Below are positions 1 to 6,101 of a DNA stretch of 6,101 nucleotides, piece after piece. Position 1 is the stretch's first letter, and each line of letters starts with the position of its first letter. The stretch is from an uncultured Persicitalea sp. GTDB lineage: Bacteria; Bacteroidota; Bacteroidia; Cytophagales; Spirosomataceae. The notes under the pieces were generated by a model. It did no database searches and was not told the DNA's origin. It worked only from the letters and a program-made list of their open reading frames with translations. Made by a program: the position numbers and the translations under genes. The DNA lies in the NCBI GenBank assembly GCA_950075905.1, contig CATMVR010000329.1, positions 1-6,101 of the forward strand, written 5' to 3'.

Positions 1-334
1 CCGTACTTACGCCAACGGACAAGCCGCAAGTATCTACAAGCAATTTCCCCCAATGAAAAACGCAACCCGCCCGCCGGGTGAGTGGAATACGTACGATGTA
101 CTTTTCACGGCGCCCCGCTTCAAAGAGGACGGTTCGATGTTTTCTCCCGCCCGCGTAACGGTACTACACAATGGCGTGGTAGTGCAGCACGGCACCGAAC
201 TCCGTGGACCCACTCAGTACATTGGGTTGCCTTCGTACTCAAAACCTCACGGTGCAACACCCATCAAGTTGCAGGATCATGGTGATCCCAGCGAACCCAT
301 CAGTTTCCGCAACATCTGGATCCGGGAACTTTGA
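1..334 (+). CDS. DUF1080 / 3-keto-disaccharide hydrolase-like protein, C-terminal part (5' end outside window)
   Basis: The reading frame is open from base 2 to a TGA at 332-334 and gives 110 residues, so only the C-terminal part of the gene is present. The segment resembles the end of the DUF1080 (3-keto-disaccharide hydrolase) domain, a concanavalin-like beta-sandwich common in Bacteroidota. Recognisable stretches are YANGQAASIYKQ, GEWNTYD, the strand pair TVLHNGVVVQHG, the LQDHGDP turn and the closing FRNIWIREL. Members are usually exported and occur near sugar-catabolism genes; some are reported to act on 3-keto-glycosides. The signal peptide and most of the fold lie outside the window, so export and exact activity cannot be judged. 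The ATG at 53 is internal to the domain and is not the true start. The next gene starts 99 bp downstream on the same strand, and a perfect inverted repeat lies in between. Confidence 0.88.
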   Translation, partial: RTYANGQAASIYKQFPPMKNATRPPGEWNTYDVLFTAPRFKEDGSMFSPARVTVLHNGVVVQHGTELRGPTQYIGLPSYSKPHGATPIKLQDHGDPSEPISFRNIWIREL

Positions 335-346
335 TCCTTACCCAAG

Positions 347-384
347 TACCGGCCTGCGCATCGTCCCAGATTGGCAGGCCGGTA
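347..384 (+). terminator. Perfect 11-bp inverted repeat, possible terminator after the DUF1080 gene
   Basis: TACCGGCCTGC (347-357) is matched exactly by its reverse complement GCAGGCCGGTA (374-384) around a 16-nt loop, 12 nt after the DUF1080 stop codon. The stem is GC-rich and would be stable. No T-run follows directly; the nearest T-rich stretch is at 400-414, so classical intrinsic termination is not certain. The element could instead be an mRNA 3'-end stabiliser or an operator for the downstream permease. Confidence 0.5.
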
Positions 385-433
385 GCTTTGCCCATCTACT
401 TTTCTAATTTTTTTGTCAGCATCTGCCTCCTTC

Positions 434-1747
434 ATGAAGAAAAACGACCCCCGAACCATTAACGCGTGGTGCATGTACGATTGGGCCAATTCTGTGCACG
501 CTCTGGTCATTGTGTCCAGTATTTTTCCGGTATATTTTAGTGCCACTGCACTCAACGAACAGGGAGGCGACATTATCCGATTTTTGGGTTTTGAAATAAA
601 AAACTCCGTTCTATTTTCGTATAGTGTTTCTTTTTCCTTCCTGATAGTGGTGCTGCTTATTCCTTTCTGCACCGCTATTGCCGATTATACCGGACGGAAA
701 AAGCTGTTCATGAAAATCTTCTGCTATACCGGTGCCTTTTGCTGCACTTTGCTGTTTTTCTTTACCCGTCAAACCACCACGTTTGCCGTTTTTGCGTTTA
801 TGTTCAGCCTTATCGGGTGGAGTGGCAGCATCGTATTTTATAATTCGTTTTTGCCCGAAATCGCCACCGAAGACAACTATGATCGGTTCAGCGCCCGGGG
901 TTTTTCGATGGGCTACTTTGGTAGTGTGCTGCTGCTTATATTTAACCTGACCATGGTACTGTTTCCAGATTGGTACGGCATTGTGGACAAAAGCCTGCCG
1001 GCCCGCATCTCCTTCCTGACCGTTGGGGTGTGGTGGGTACTTTTTGCGCAGATACCCTTCAAGTACCTGCCCAACAATACCTACGGCAAAAAACCAAAGG
1101 GAAACTGGCTCTTCAATGGCTTTAAGGAATTGAAAAAAGTATTCGGAGAGCTGAAATACCAAACCAACCTACCCAAGTACCTTACCGCCTTTTTTATCTT
1201 CAACATGGGGGTACAGACGGTAATGTACGTGGCTACCATCTTTGGGGCCAATGAGCTCAAACTACCCGCCCAGAGCCTCATCGTGACCGTGCTCCTTATT
1301 CAACTGGTGGGTATTGTGGGTTCCTACGCATTTTCGTACCTCTCCTCGCTGCTGGGAAATATATACGCCCTCATGATCGGCGTCACGGTCTGGATCGGCA
1401 TTTGCGCGGGAGCCTACTACACTACTCAGGAAAGTGAATTTTATATTTTGGCCGCTGTGGTAGGTATGGTGATGGGAGGCGTGCAGTCGCTGTCGCGGGC
1501 TACCTACTCCAAGCTGATCCCTGAGGATACCAAAGACACAGCCTCCTATTTCAGTTTTTATGATGTTACCGAGAAGTCTTCCGTCGTAATTGGTACCCTG
1601 GTATACGGTCTTGTGGAGCAGGTTACGGGCAGTATGCGCAACAGCGTGCTGGCGCTGATGCTTATTTTTATCGCCGGTCTGCTGCTTTTGTCGCGTATTC
1701 CATCGCAAAAAGTATACCGCTACCGGCTTGACAGTTCGGGAAATTAG
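434..1747 (+). CDS. MFS transporter, UMF1 / Atg22-like permease
   Basis: Encodes a 437-residue integral membrane protein of the major facilitator superfamily, UMF1 (Atg22-like) branch. The N-terminus INAWCMYDWANS and the later GGVQSLSRATYSKLIP (about 348-363) followed by SYFSFYDVTEKSS are hallmarks of that branch. About 12 hydrophobic helices can be seen, with a hydrophilic central loop near 211-245 (KKPKGNW, KELKKVFGEL) between the two halves. A short RKK patch at 88-90 lies in the cytosolic loop after DYTG, the position of the MFS motif A. The length is normal for the family. The substrate is not known; eukaryotic Atg22 exports amino acids from the vacuole, but that should not be carried over. 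I chose ATG at 434 because related proteins start a few residues before INAWCMYDWANS. A TTG at 413 would add seven residues with no family support. No Shine-Dalgarno sequence is visible. The 3' end carries the promoter of the following tRNA. Confidence 0.92.
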   Translation: MKKNDPRTINAWCMYDWANSVHALVIVSSIFPVYFSATALNEQGGDIIRFLGFEIKNSVLFSYSVSFSFLIVVLLIPFCTAIADYTGRKKLFMKIFCYTGAFCCTLLFFFTRQTTTFAVFAFMFSLIGWSGSIVFYNSFLPEIATEDNYDRFSARGFSMGYFGSVLLLIFNLTMVLFPDWYGIVDKSLPARISFLTVGVWWVLFAQIPFKYLPNNTYGKKPKGNWLFNGFKELKKVFGELKYQTNLPKYLTAFFIFNMGVQTVMYVATIFGANELKLPAQSLIVTVLLIQLVGIVGSYAFSYLSSLLGNIYALMIGVTVWIGICAGAYYTTQESEFYILAAVVGMVMGGVQSLSRATYSKLIPEDTKDTASYFSFYDVTEKSSVVIGTLVYGLVEQVTGSMRNSVLALMLIFIAGLLLLSRIPSQKVYRYRLDSSGN

Positions 1748-1755
1748 TATATTTG
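1728..1755 (+). promoter_or_regulatory. Bacteroidota-type promoter for tRNA-Val
   Basis: TTG at 1728-1730 (within TTGACA) is followed after 17 nt by TATATTTG at 1748-1755. This fits the Bacteroidota sigma pattern TTG-N17-23-TAnnTTTG exactly. The -7 element ends 11 nt before the tRNA, placing transcription start about 1760-1763 with a very short leader. The -33 element lies inside the permease coding sequence, and the -7 element starts directly after its stop codon. Confidence 0.8.
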
Positions 1756-1766
1756 CAGACCGAAGC

Positions 1767-1841
1767 AGGATGTTAGCTCAGTTGGTTCAGAGCGCCGCCT
1801 TGACAGGGCGGAGGTCAGCGGTTCGAGCCCGCTACGTCCTA
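1767..1841 (+). tRNA. tRNA-Val (anticodon GAC)
   Basis: A complete cloverleaf can be folded by hand. The acceptor stem is AGGATGT (1767-1773) with ACGTCCT (1834-1840), containing one T-G wobble. The D stem is GCTC/GAGC (1776-1779, 1790-1793). The anticodon stem CCGCC/GGCGG (1795-1799, 1807-1811) holds loop TTGACAG with anticodon GAC at 1802-1804. The T stem AGCGG/CCGCT (1817-1821, 1829-1833) closes loop TTCGAGC. The discriminator base is A1841. Anticodon bases A35 and C36 and discriminator A73 fit known valine identity. The next bases are CAC, so CCA is not encoded and must be added by the CCA-adding enzyme. The first pair is A-T rather than the more usual G-C. Confidence 0.96.
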
Positions 1842-1849
1842 CACTAACG

Positions 1850-1887
1850 AAAAAAAGCCTGTAAACTCCACGTTTGCAGGCTTTTTT
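1850..1887. terminator. Bidirectional intrinsic terminator between tRNA-Val and the converging operon
   Basis: The core stem GCCTGTAAAC (1857-1866) pairs with GTTTGCAGGC (1872-1881) around a 5-nt loop, with one T-G wobble. It is flanked by an A-run (1850-1856) and a T-run (1882-1887). On the + strand the T-run follows the stem 9 nt after the tRNA. On the - strand the A-run becomes the T-run, and the hairpin begins 15 nt after the stop codon of the lipoprotein gene. It can therefore end transcription from both sides. Confidence 0.9.
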
Positions 1888-1902
1888 GATGCGCCTTCCC
1901 GT

Positions 1903-2922
1903 TCATAGAACGGTGGTAGTTTTGTTTATCTTCCTGTTAACTTTTTCCAGCCAGACGTACTGCCCGGCGCACGACCAGTGAGAGTCGCCTTTCAGGTACG
2001 GACTTTTTCCTGGCTTTTTAAAGTCTTCATAAACCGCAATTTGATCCACAACGAGATTGGGGTGAGCAGAAATACGCTCGATCAGATGGTTGTACGTGCC
2101 GTAGTCGGGCATGAGAATACTGGCCTTATTTGGAATAATGGAAAACCAGACCTGATCAAATCCCAGACTTTCCAGGTACTTTTTATCAAAGTTAATCACT
2201 TTGACCAGAGAGTCAACTTCCGAACGGGAAACAGGGTTGAAAGAGGATGTGATGAGGGTACTGTCTGATGTTTCGTAGTAAATCAAATTTTCACCATTTC
2301 CAGAAACAGTTACCTTAGGGTCGGTCCGATCGAAGAAGTGCAGGTTGATCCAGCTCTTCCACTCCTTAATTTTGAGCATGGGGTCAAACTGGAAAAGTAT
2401 CGTTGAGAGCCGGTCTTCGGTAGGAGCCGAAGAAAACAGCCGGTCCAGCTGACTCACCAGCCGGGTATCCTCGGGCTGATTTATGTAGGTGGCAGTATCG
2501 GGTATGACATTATTGATCGGGCTGATGAAGTGCTCCCGGACTTTGCGCTCCACAGATTCCAGAATTATAATATTGGTATACGTAGTGTCCAGATTGAGGT
2601 GCAGCTGGGTAGCCCAGTGCGTAAACTGATATTTGTCTACGGCAAAATCGGCCTGACCAATACGTTGTTCTTCGGTAAAGCTATCGCCTATGATGTAGAG
2701 AGCTATTTTTTTGGTGCCCTGTCGTGGTCCGGCCGGGTAGGGCGGACATTTTACCTTAGGGTCTTTAAAAGCCGCCAGGTTAGACAACCTGTACAAATCG
2801 CCGTAGCGGTAGTCGTCGGGTACCAGTTCGGTCCGGTAGAGCTCATTGAGCAGGGTAGAGCTACATCCGGCGATCCAGATAAAACCCATAACAAACAGTA
2901 CAATAGCGCGAAGTATCTTCAT
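1903..2922 (-). CDS. SGNH/AlgX-like lipoprotein, putative O-acyltransferase or esterase
   Basis: Encodes 339 residues. The first 20 form a lipoprotein signal: MKIL, a hydrophobic stretch, then lipobox IAGC with Cys20 as the lipidated residue, so the mature protein should be tethered in the envelope. A beta-strand leading into IIGDSFTEE (78-85) resembles SGNH-hydrolase block I, with Ser81 as candidate nucleophile. Near the C-terminus KGDSHWSCAGQ (311-321) resembles the DxHW motif of AlgJ/AlgX/DHHW-type proteins, with Asp313 and His315 completing a triad. Relatives with this layout O-acetylate exported polysaccharides; plain esterase activity is also possible. No MBOAT acetyl-donor partner is in the window. 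The ATG at 2922 is chosen because it gives the signal peptide. It sits 1 nt after the stop of the upstream gene, which suggests translational coupling. A longer frame starting at 3048 would bury the signal and overlap the neighbour. The family call is from motifs only. Confidence 0.75.
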   Translation of the reverse strand: MKILRAIVLFVMGFIWIAGCSSTLLNELYRTELVPDDYRYGDLYRLSNLAAFKDPKVKCPPYPAGPRQGTKKIALYIIGDSFTEEQRIGQADFAVDKYQFTHWATQLHLNLDTTYTNIIILESVERKVREHFISPINNVIPDTATYINQPEDTRLVSQLDRLFSSAPTEDRLSTILFQFDPMLKIKEWKSWINLHFFDRTDPKVTVSGNGENLIYYETSDSTLITSSFNPVSRSEVDSLVKVINFDKKYLESLGFDQVWFSIIPNKASILMPDYGTYNHLIERISAHPNLVVDQIAVYEDFKKPGKSPYLKGDSHWSCAGQYVWLEKVNRKINKTTTVL

Positions 2923-2923
2923 T

Positions 2924-5599
2924 TTATCGTATTTTGATGGTCCAGGTCTGGTACTTGTTTCCCGCCCGGCCAAAGACAAATATTTTGTAGTAAGAGGGTT
3001 GGTAGGCAAGTTTGACCGGCAGGTCGGAGGCAATCGGCCGGTCGCCAAGGCGCTTTCCGTTCATGTCAAAAAGCGATGTATATCCCCCGGAGCTGATGGA
3101 AATAAACCGATTGTCGACGCCAAAAAAGTGGTACTGTACTGTGTAGGGCGGCTGGATGTTCCCGATTGAAAAGAGCTCATTTCCTTCTTTGCTCAGGAGG
3201 GCTACTTTAGTATTTGAGGTCCTCACGAGCAGCCAATCGAGGCTATTCTGATCAAAAAGAGTCTTAAAGCGTGAGGAGGATTCGGGCCGGTACAACTGAC
3301 GTCTTTCAATGATTTTTCCGCTCAAATCTATCCGTACAAGTTCTCCATAGGATGTTACACCTTCCAGCTCGGGCTGGCCCGTCTGTGCATTCTGCGACCA
3401 CGTAAAGGCGCTTTCGGTACGGGTCAGCAGATCTACCGGGAAACCGGTTCTTATCAGACCATCCTCTTTCAAAAGAAAAATGAGCCCATTACATTGGGTT
3501 ACGAGCAGCGAGCGGTTTCCGGGTTGGTTTAGGGAAACAACCGGCGACTGTATATCGCTGTACTTCCGGAACCGGTTGACCTTACGGGGCACAGTACCCA
3601 CCCGCTCCCATAGATAAATATTGTCCTGGGCGTCCAAAACCACAAACCGGCTACTGCCTTCGGTACCTCCTTCGATCCGGAACAGATTCCTGATGGGAAA
3701 AGCCGAAGGATTTCGGGTTGGAATGGGGGTCACGAAGCCTTGCTCATCTTCGTCGAGGGTAAATAGGGTTTGTGGCGTAGCGAGTACCAGCTGCTGTCGG
3801 CCTACGTTCAGAAAATCAACTTTGTAGGGGTTTTTTATCAGGGGGCCGTCAAGCCGGGTCAGCGGATACAGTTTATCGTAGCTTGCGTTGGGCCTGAGCA
3901 GCGTCTGGGTCTGATCGGTCAGCAGGAGTTGGGCGGCGCCGTCGGCCCGGCGCTGATTGATGGCAATGAGGGTATCATTTCCATGCGACCACTCGATCTG
4001 CCCCGCCAGAAATGTGCGATTGAGTACCTTGCTTGAAGTTTGTCTCTTTTTAGGAAGAATTGTGATAGATGGGAAAGATTGCCGACTGTTAAAGTAGCAC
4101 TGCATCACGATGCTCTCAATCTTTGATGAAAAGAGTCCGTTGGGCTGCCTCGTAGGGTAAGCTGAAATAACTTTACGCGGACTGGCTACCATGGCGATTT
4201 GGGCGGGAGTTGTGCTGACAGTCAATATGCTGTCTAGTTCGGGCGATTGCTTCCAGGTGATCTGATTTTCGTAATCCGAAACAAAATTTCTAAGAGTTTG
4301 AGAGCTGTTGCTGAACACCATGTAAGGGGCTACGTAGGATACAAACGTTCTGGGAAAGCCCCCAAACAAGGGTCCGAAGAGACCCGCTGGCAGTTCGGGA
4401 ATGGGTATCGAATAAATATCGTAGCCCTGGTACTGATCGAGCGACACGTTGGTTTCACTGGTAGCCAAGCGGGCCAGTTTGGTAAGTAGAGGCCGTAGTT
4501 TATCGTAGTTGGAGTACCTCACCAGGGCCAGTTTACCCTCGCTGATGCTATTGGTACCTTCGATTTGACAAAGTATAAGCTCCGACTCCACCGCCGTAAT
4601 AAGTTCTTCGCGCTGTTTTCCGATGTGGTAATTCAGCTTATCCCAGGCCGTACTTTCATAGTCGCTGTGCCACGACTGAAAGTTTTCTTTGAAAGCTGCG
4701 CTGTCGCGGCTGGCAATGCGGAAAAACAGCGCGGTTTGCTGGGATATGTGGGGGTGGTTTTTAAATTCGCTTCCCTTCTGGTTTTCCACCCATTCTGTTA
4801 CGTAGTTTTTAGATTTATCAGACCCCAGTGAAGTGAAACTGATCCGGGAGGCATCGGTAGTGTCCAAATGGTAATCTTGATGGTCAGGAAAAAGGGAAAT
4901 AAATTCGGTGAGAGAGGGCAGCGGAGGCAATGTATCAAAAAACAAAGCTTTCCAGGTACCTTTTTTTAGGTACAGATTCAGGCTGTATTTGGAGTCGTTG
5001 GTTTTTTTAAACTGCTGTTGGAGCGCCAATGCCTCCGAAGGCTCGCCGGATAAGCGCACCACATCTTCGATAAGCTCTCCGTAGAGACTAACAATCAGGT
5101 AGTCGTCTTTGAGTATATACGAGCAAACGGGCCGGGAGTTGCTATCGTGGATGTCGGTAATGGTGGTGTTTTGAAAGGTATGGCGCAGTACCCGAATATC
5201 CTGGCGATTGGGAGATGCCCACCAGTTTTTCTCATTCTCCCCATCCAGGGGAATATACATGATGACGCCAAACCCGCCGTTGGTACGGGGGTGGAACGAA
5301 AAGGATAGAGTCTTTTTCTGCACCGTCCGTTCCACCACGGGTTTGTCTCTCACAATCCAATACAGCAGTGCTAAACTCTCAGCGGCCTTGCTCACCATCG
5401 GAAACTCCTTAGCATCGATGAACGCGTCGGAGATAACAAAGGCGGAGTCCTGAATGCGGTCGCTGGTAAGGACGGCGCTGGCATTTCCGGGAATATACTG
5501 CCAGGCAGCTTTTGATCGCTGCCATACTTTGACAACAAAAAATACGGCAACACTCAACAACACAACTATCAGGATCGGAAGCGCGTATTTTTTTTGCAC
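2924..5599 (-). CDS. Membrane-anchored protein of unknown function with predicted C-terminal beta-propeller
   Basis: Encodes 891 residues; I do not recognise a named family with confidence. Residues 6-24 form one hydrophobic helix after a KK pair, with no lipobox or clear cleavage site, so it is probably an inner-membrane anchor with the bulk outside. Residues about 33-530 form a mixed alpha/beta region (AWQYIPGNASAVL, QGYDIYSIPIPELP); some resemblance to DUF3352 is possible but weak. From about 540 to the end there are roughly seven divergent beta-rich units containing patterns such as QLVLATPQTLFTLD, RFVVLDAQDNIYLW, SLLVTQCNGLIFLL, KVALLSKEGNELF and RFISISSGGYTSLFDMNG, typical of a PQQ/WD-like propeller. 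The start is GTG at 5599; the frame has no ATG or TTG between it and the stop at 5636-5638. The gene starts 5 nt after the glycosyltransferase stop and ends 1 nt before the lipoprotein start. A scaffold or glycan-binding role is inference. Confidence 0.85.
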   Translation of the reverse strand: MQKKYALPILIVVLLSVAVFFVVKVWQRSKAAWQYIPGNASAVLTSDRIQDSAFVISDAFIDAKEFPMVSKAAESLALLYWIVRDKPVVERTVQKKTLSFSFHPRTNGGFGVIMYIPLDGENEKNWWASPNRQDIRVLRHTFQNTTITDIHDSNSRPVCSYILKDDYLIVSLYGELIEDVVRLSGEPSEALALQQQFKKTNDSKYSLNLYLKKGTWKALFFDTLPPLPSLTEFISLFPDHQDYHLDTTDASRISFTSLGSDKSKNYVTEWVENQKGSEFKNHPHISQQTALFFRIASRDSAAFKENFQSWHSDYESTAWDKLNYHIGKQREELITAVESELILCQIEGTNSISEGKLALVRYSNYDKLRPLLTKLARLATSETNVSLDQYQGYDIYSIPIPELPAGLFGPLFGGFPRTFVSYVAPYMVFSNSSQTLRNFVSDYENQITWKQSPELDSILTVSTTPAQIAMVASPRKVISAYPTRQPNGLFSSKIESIVMQCYFNSRQSFPSITILPKKRQTSSKVLNRTFLAGQIEWSHGNDTLIAINQRRADGAAQLLLTDQTQTLLRPNASYDKLYPLTRLDGPLIKNPYKVDFLNVGRQQLVLATPQTLFTLDEDEQGFVTPIPTRNPSAFPIRNLFRIEGGTEGSSRFVVLDAQDNIYLWERVGTVPRKVNRFRKYSDIQSPVVSLNQPGNRSLLVTQCNGLIFLLKEDGLIRTGFPVDLLTRTESAFTWSQNAQTGQPELEGVTSYGELVRIDLSGKIIERRQLYRPESSSRFKTLFDQNSLDWLLVRTSNTKVALLSKEGNELFSIGNIQPPYTVQYHFFGVDNRFISISSGGYTSLFDMNGKRLGDRPIASDLPVKLAYQPSYYKIFVFGRAGNKYQTWTIKIR

Positions 5600-5604
5600 A
5601 CTTT

Positions 5605-6101
5605 TTAGGTTTTGGTTTGTAATGCTTTCACTTTGTCATTGAGCTCGATCCGGAAGCGCAGCAACTCCCGGAATGACCGGATGCAGACTTTCCACAGGTT
5701 CCATTTAACAATAGAAACGGTGCCCGTTTCCCGATCCTTGTGGGTAATGGGGATATCGAACAGTTTTTCGCCTGATTTTTTTGCCATCACGGCCAGGAAT
5801 ATATTCGGGGCAAACGGCTCCGGATTGGGCAGCTGCTGTAAAAGCTTTTTCAAAAACTCGCCTTCAATGAGCCGAAACGGGATGTTACTATCCAGAATGT
5901 AGGTGCCGTAAACGGTGGATATGGTACCCCGAAGTACTTTGGTAATAAAAAGTCGGACCGAGGCATCGTGTCGGATTTCGCGAAATCCCAATATGAACCG
6001 GGATTCGTTTCTTTTATCCCAAAGTTTCTCAAAATCGTCCGTTACAAACTGATCGTCGCTATCGGTCTGAAAAACGTAGCTGGATTGCAGCGCTACGGCT
6101 T
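5605..6101 (-). CDS. Family-2 glycosyltransferase, polyprenol-phosphate (DPM1-like) type, C-terminal part
   Basis: The frame is open from the window edge to a TAA at 5605-5607 and gives 164 residues; the start lies beyond 6101. The visible part begins just before QTDSDDQF, the DxD-type metal and nucleotide-sugar binding motif of GT-A enzymes. Further on are GFREIRHD, DSNIPFRLI, FAPNIFLAVMAKK and THKDRETGTVSIVKW, which match the C-terminal half of GT2 enzymes related to dolichyl/polyprenyl-phosphate sugar synthases. These transfer a sugar from a nucleotide donor to a lipid-phosphate carrier on the cytosolic face. No C-terminal membrane helices or GtrA-like domain follow, so this is the short soluble form. 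The donor sugar cannot be told. A TTG at 5991 is not the start, because the conserved motif lies upstream of it. This is the first visible gene of the - strand block. Confidence 0.9.
   Translation of the reverse strand, partial: AVALQSSYVFQTDSDDQFVTDDFEKLWDKRNESRFILGFREIRHDASVRLFITKVLRGTISTVYGTYILDSNIPFRLIEGEFLKKLLQQLPNPEPFAPNIFLAVMAKKSGEKLFDIPITHKDRETGTVSIVKWNLWKVCIRSFRELLRFRIELNDKVKALQTKT

Noticed and set aside
387..412. Possible promoter for the permease (TTTG at 387-390 and TAATTTTT at 405-412)
   Set aside because: The -7 element lacks the final G and the spacer is only 14 nt, too short for the Bacteroidota pattern; chance is likely in T-rich DNA.
413..433. TTG start giving the permease seven extra residues
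   Set aside because: The added residues have no family support and the ATG at 434 gives the expected N-terminus just before INAWCMYDWANS.
611..1162. Long - strand open frame inside the permease gene
   Set aside because: It is antisense to a well-supported MFS gene, is rich in charged residues and has no recognisable domain.
2530..2937. + strand open frame opposite the lipoprotein gene
   Set aside because: It is antisense to the supported coding frame with no recognisable motif.
2923..3048. Longer start for the lipoprotein gene at 3048
   Set aside because: It would add 42 low-complexity residues before an otherwise perfect lipoprotein signal and overlap the upstream gene by 125 bp.
5605..5991. 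Short glycosyltransferase frame starting with TTG at 5991
   Set aside because: The frame stays open to the window edge and the DxD motif QTDSDDQF lies upstream of 5991, so the gene continues beyond the window.
1..6101. CRISPR arrays, insertion sequences, attachment sites or riboswitches
   Set aside because: No regularly spaced repeats, transposase-like frames, terminal repeats or recognisable riboswitch cores were seen; a tRNA is present but no integrase or duplicated tRNA 3' end follows it.

Overview
The window looks like chromosomal DNA from a Bacteroidota bacterium, most likely the order Cytophagales (Spirosoma/Dyadobacter-like). This rests on the protein families present, on promoter spelling (TTG, 17 nt, TATATTTG) matching the Bacteroidota sigma pattern, on the absence of clear Shine-Dalgarno sequences, and on intermediate GC content. 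The genus is inference.

Layout. The left part reads on the + strand. It holds the 3' end of a DUF1080 (3-keto-disaccharide hydrolase-like) gene (2-334). A 99-bp gap with a perfect 11-bp inverted repeat follows, then an intact UMF1/Atg22-type MFS permease (434-1747), then a tRNA-Val(GAC) gene (1767-1841). The tRNA promoter overlaps the permease stop codon. A strong A/T-flanked hairpin (1850-1887) separates the tRNA from a converging block and can serve as terminator for both strands.

The right part reads on the - strand as a tight three-gene block with gaps of 5 and 1 nt, probably one operon. In transcription order it encodes a cytosolic family-2 glycosyltransferase of the polyprenol-phosphate type (cut by the window edge), an 891-residue protein with one N-terminal membrane anchor and a predicted C-terminal beta-propeller, and a 339-residue lipoprotein with SGNH/AlgX-like GDS and DSHW motifs.

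Working idea (inference): the - strand block makes or modifies an envelope or exported glycan. The glycosyltransferase would act inside the cell. The anchored propeller and the SGNH-like lipoprotein would act outside the inner membrane, the latter perhaps as an O-acyl transferase or esterase. This block is the part of the window most likely to be undescribed. The + strand genes appear to be ordinary housekeeping or catabolic genes.
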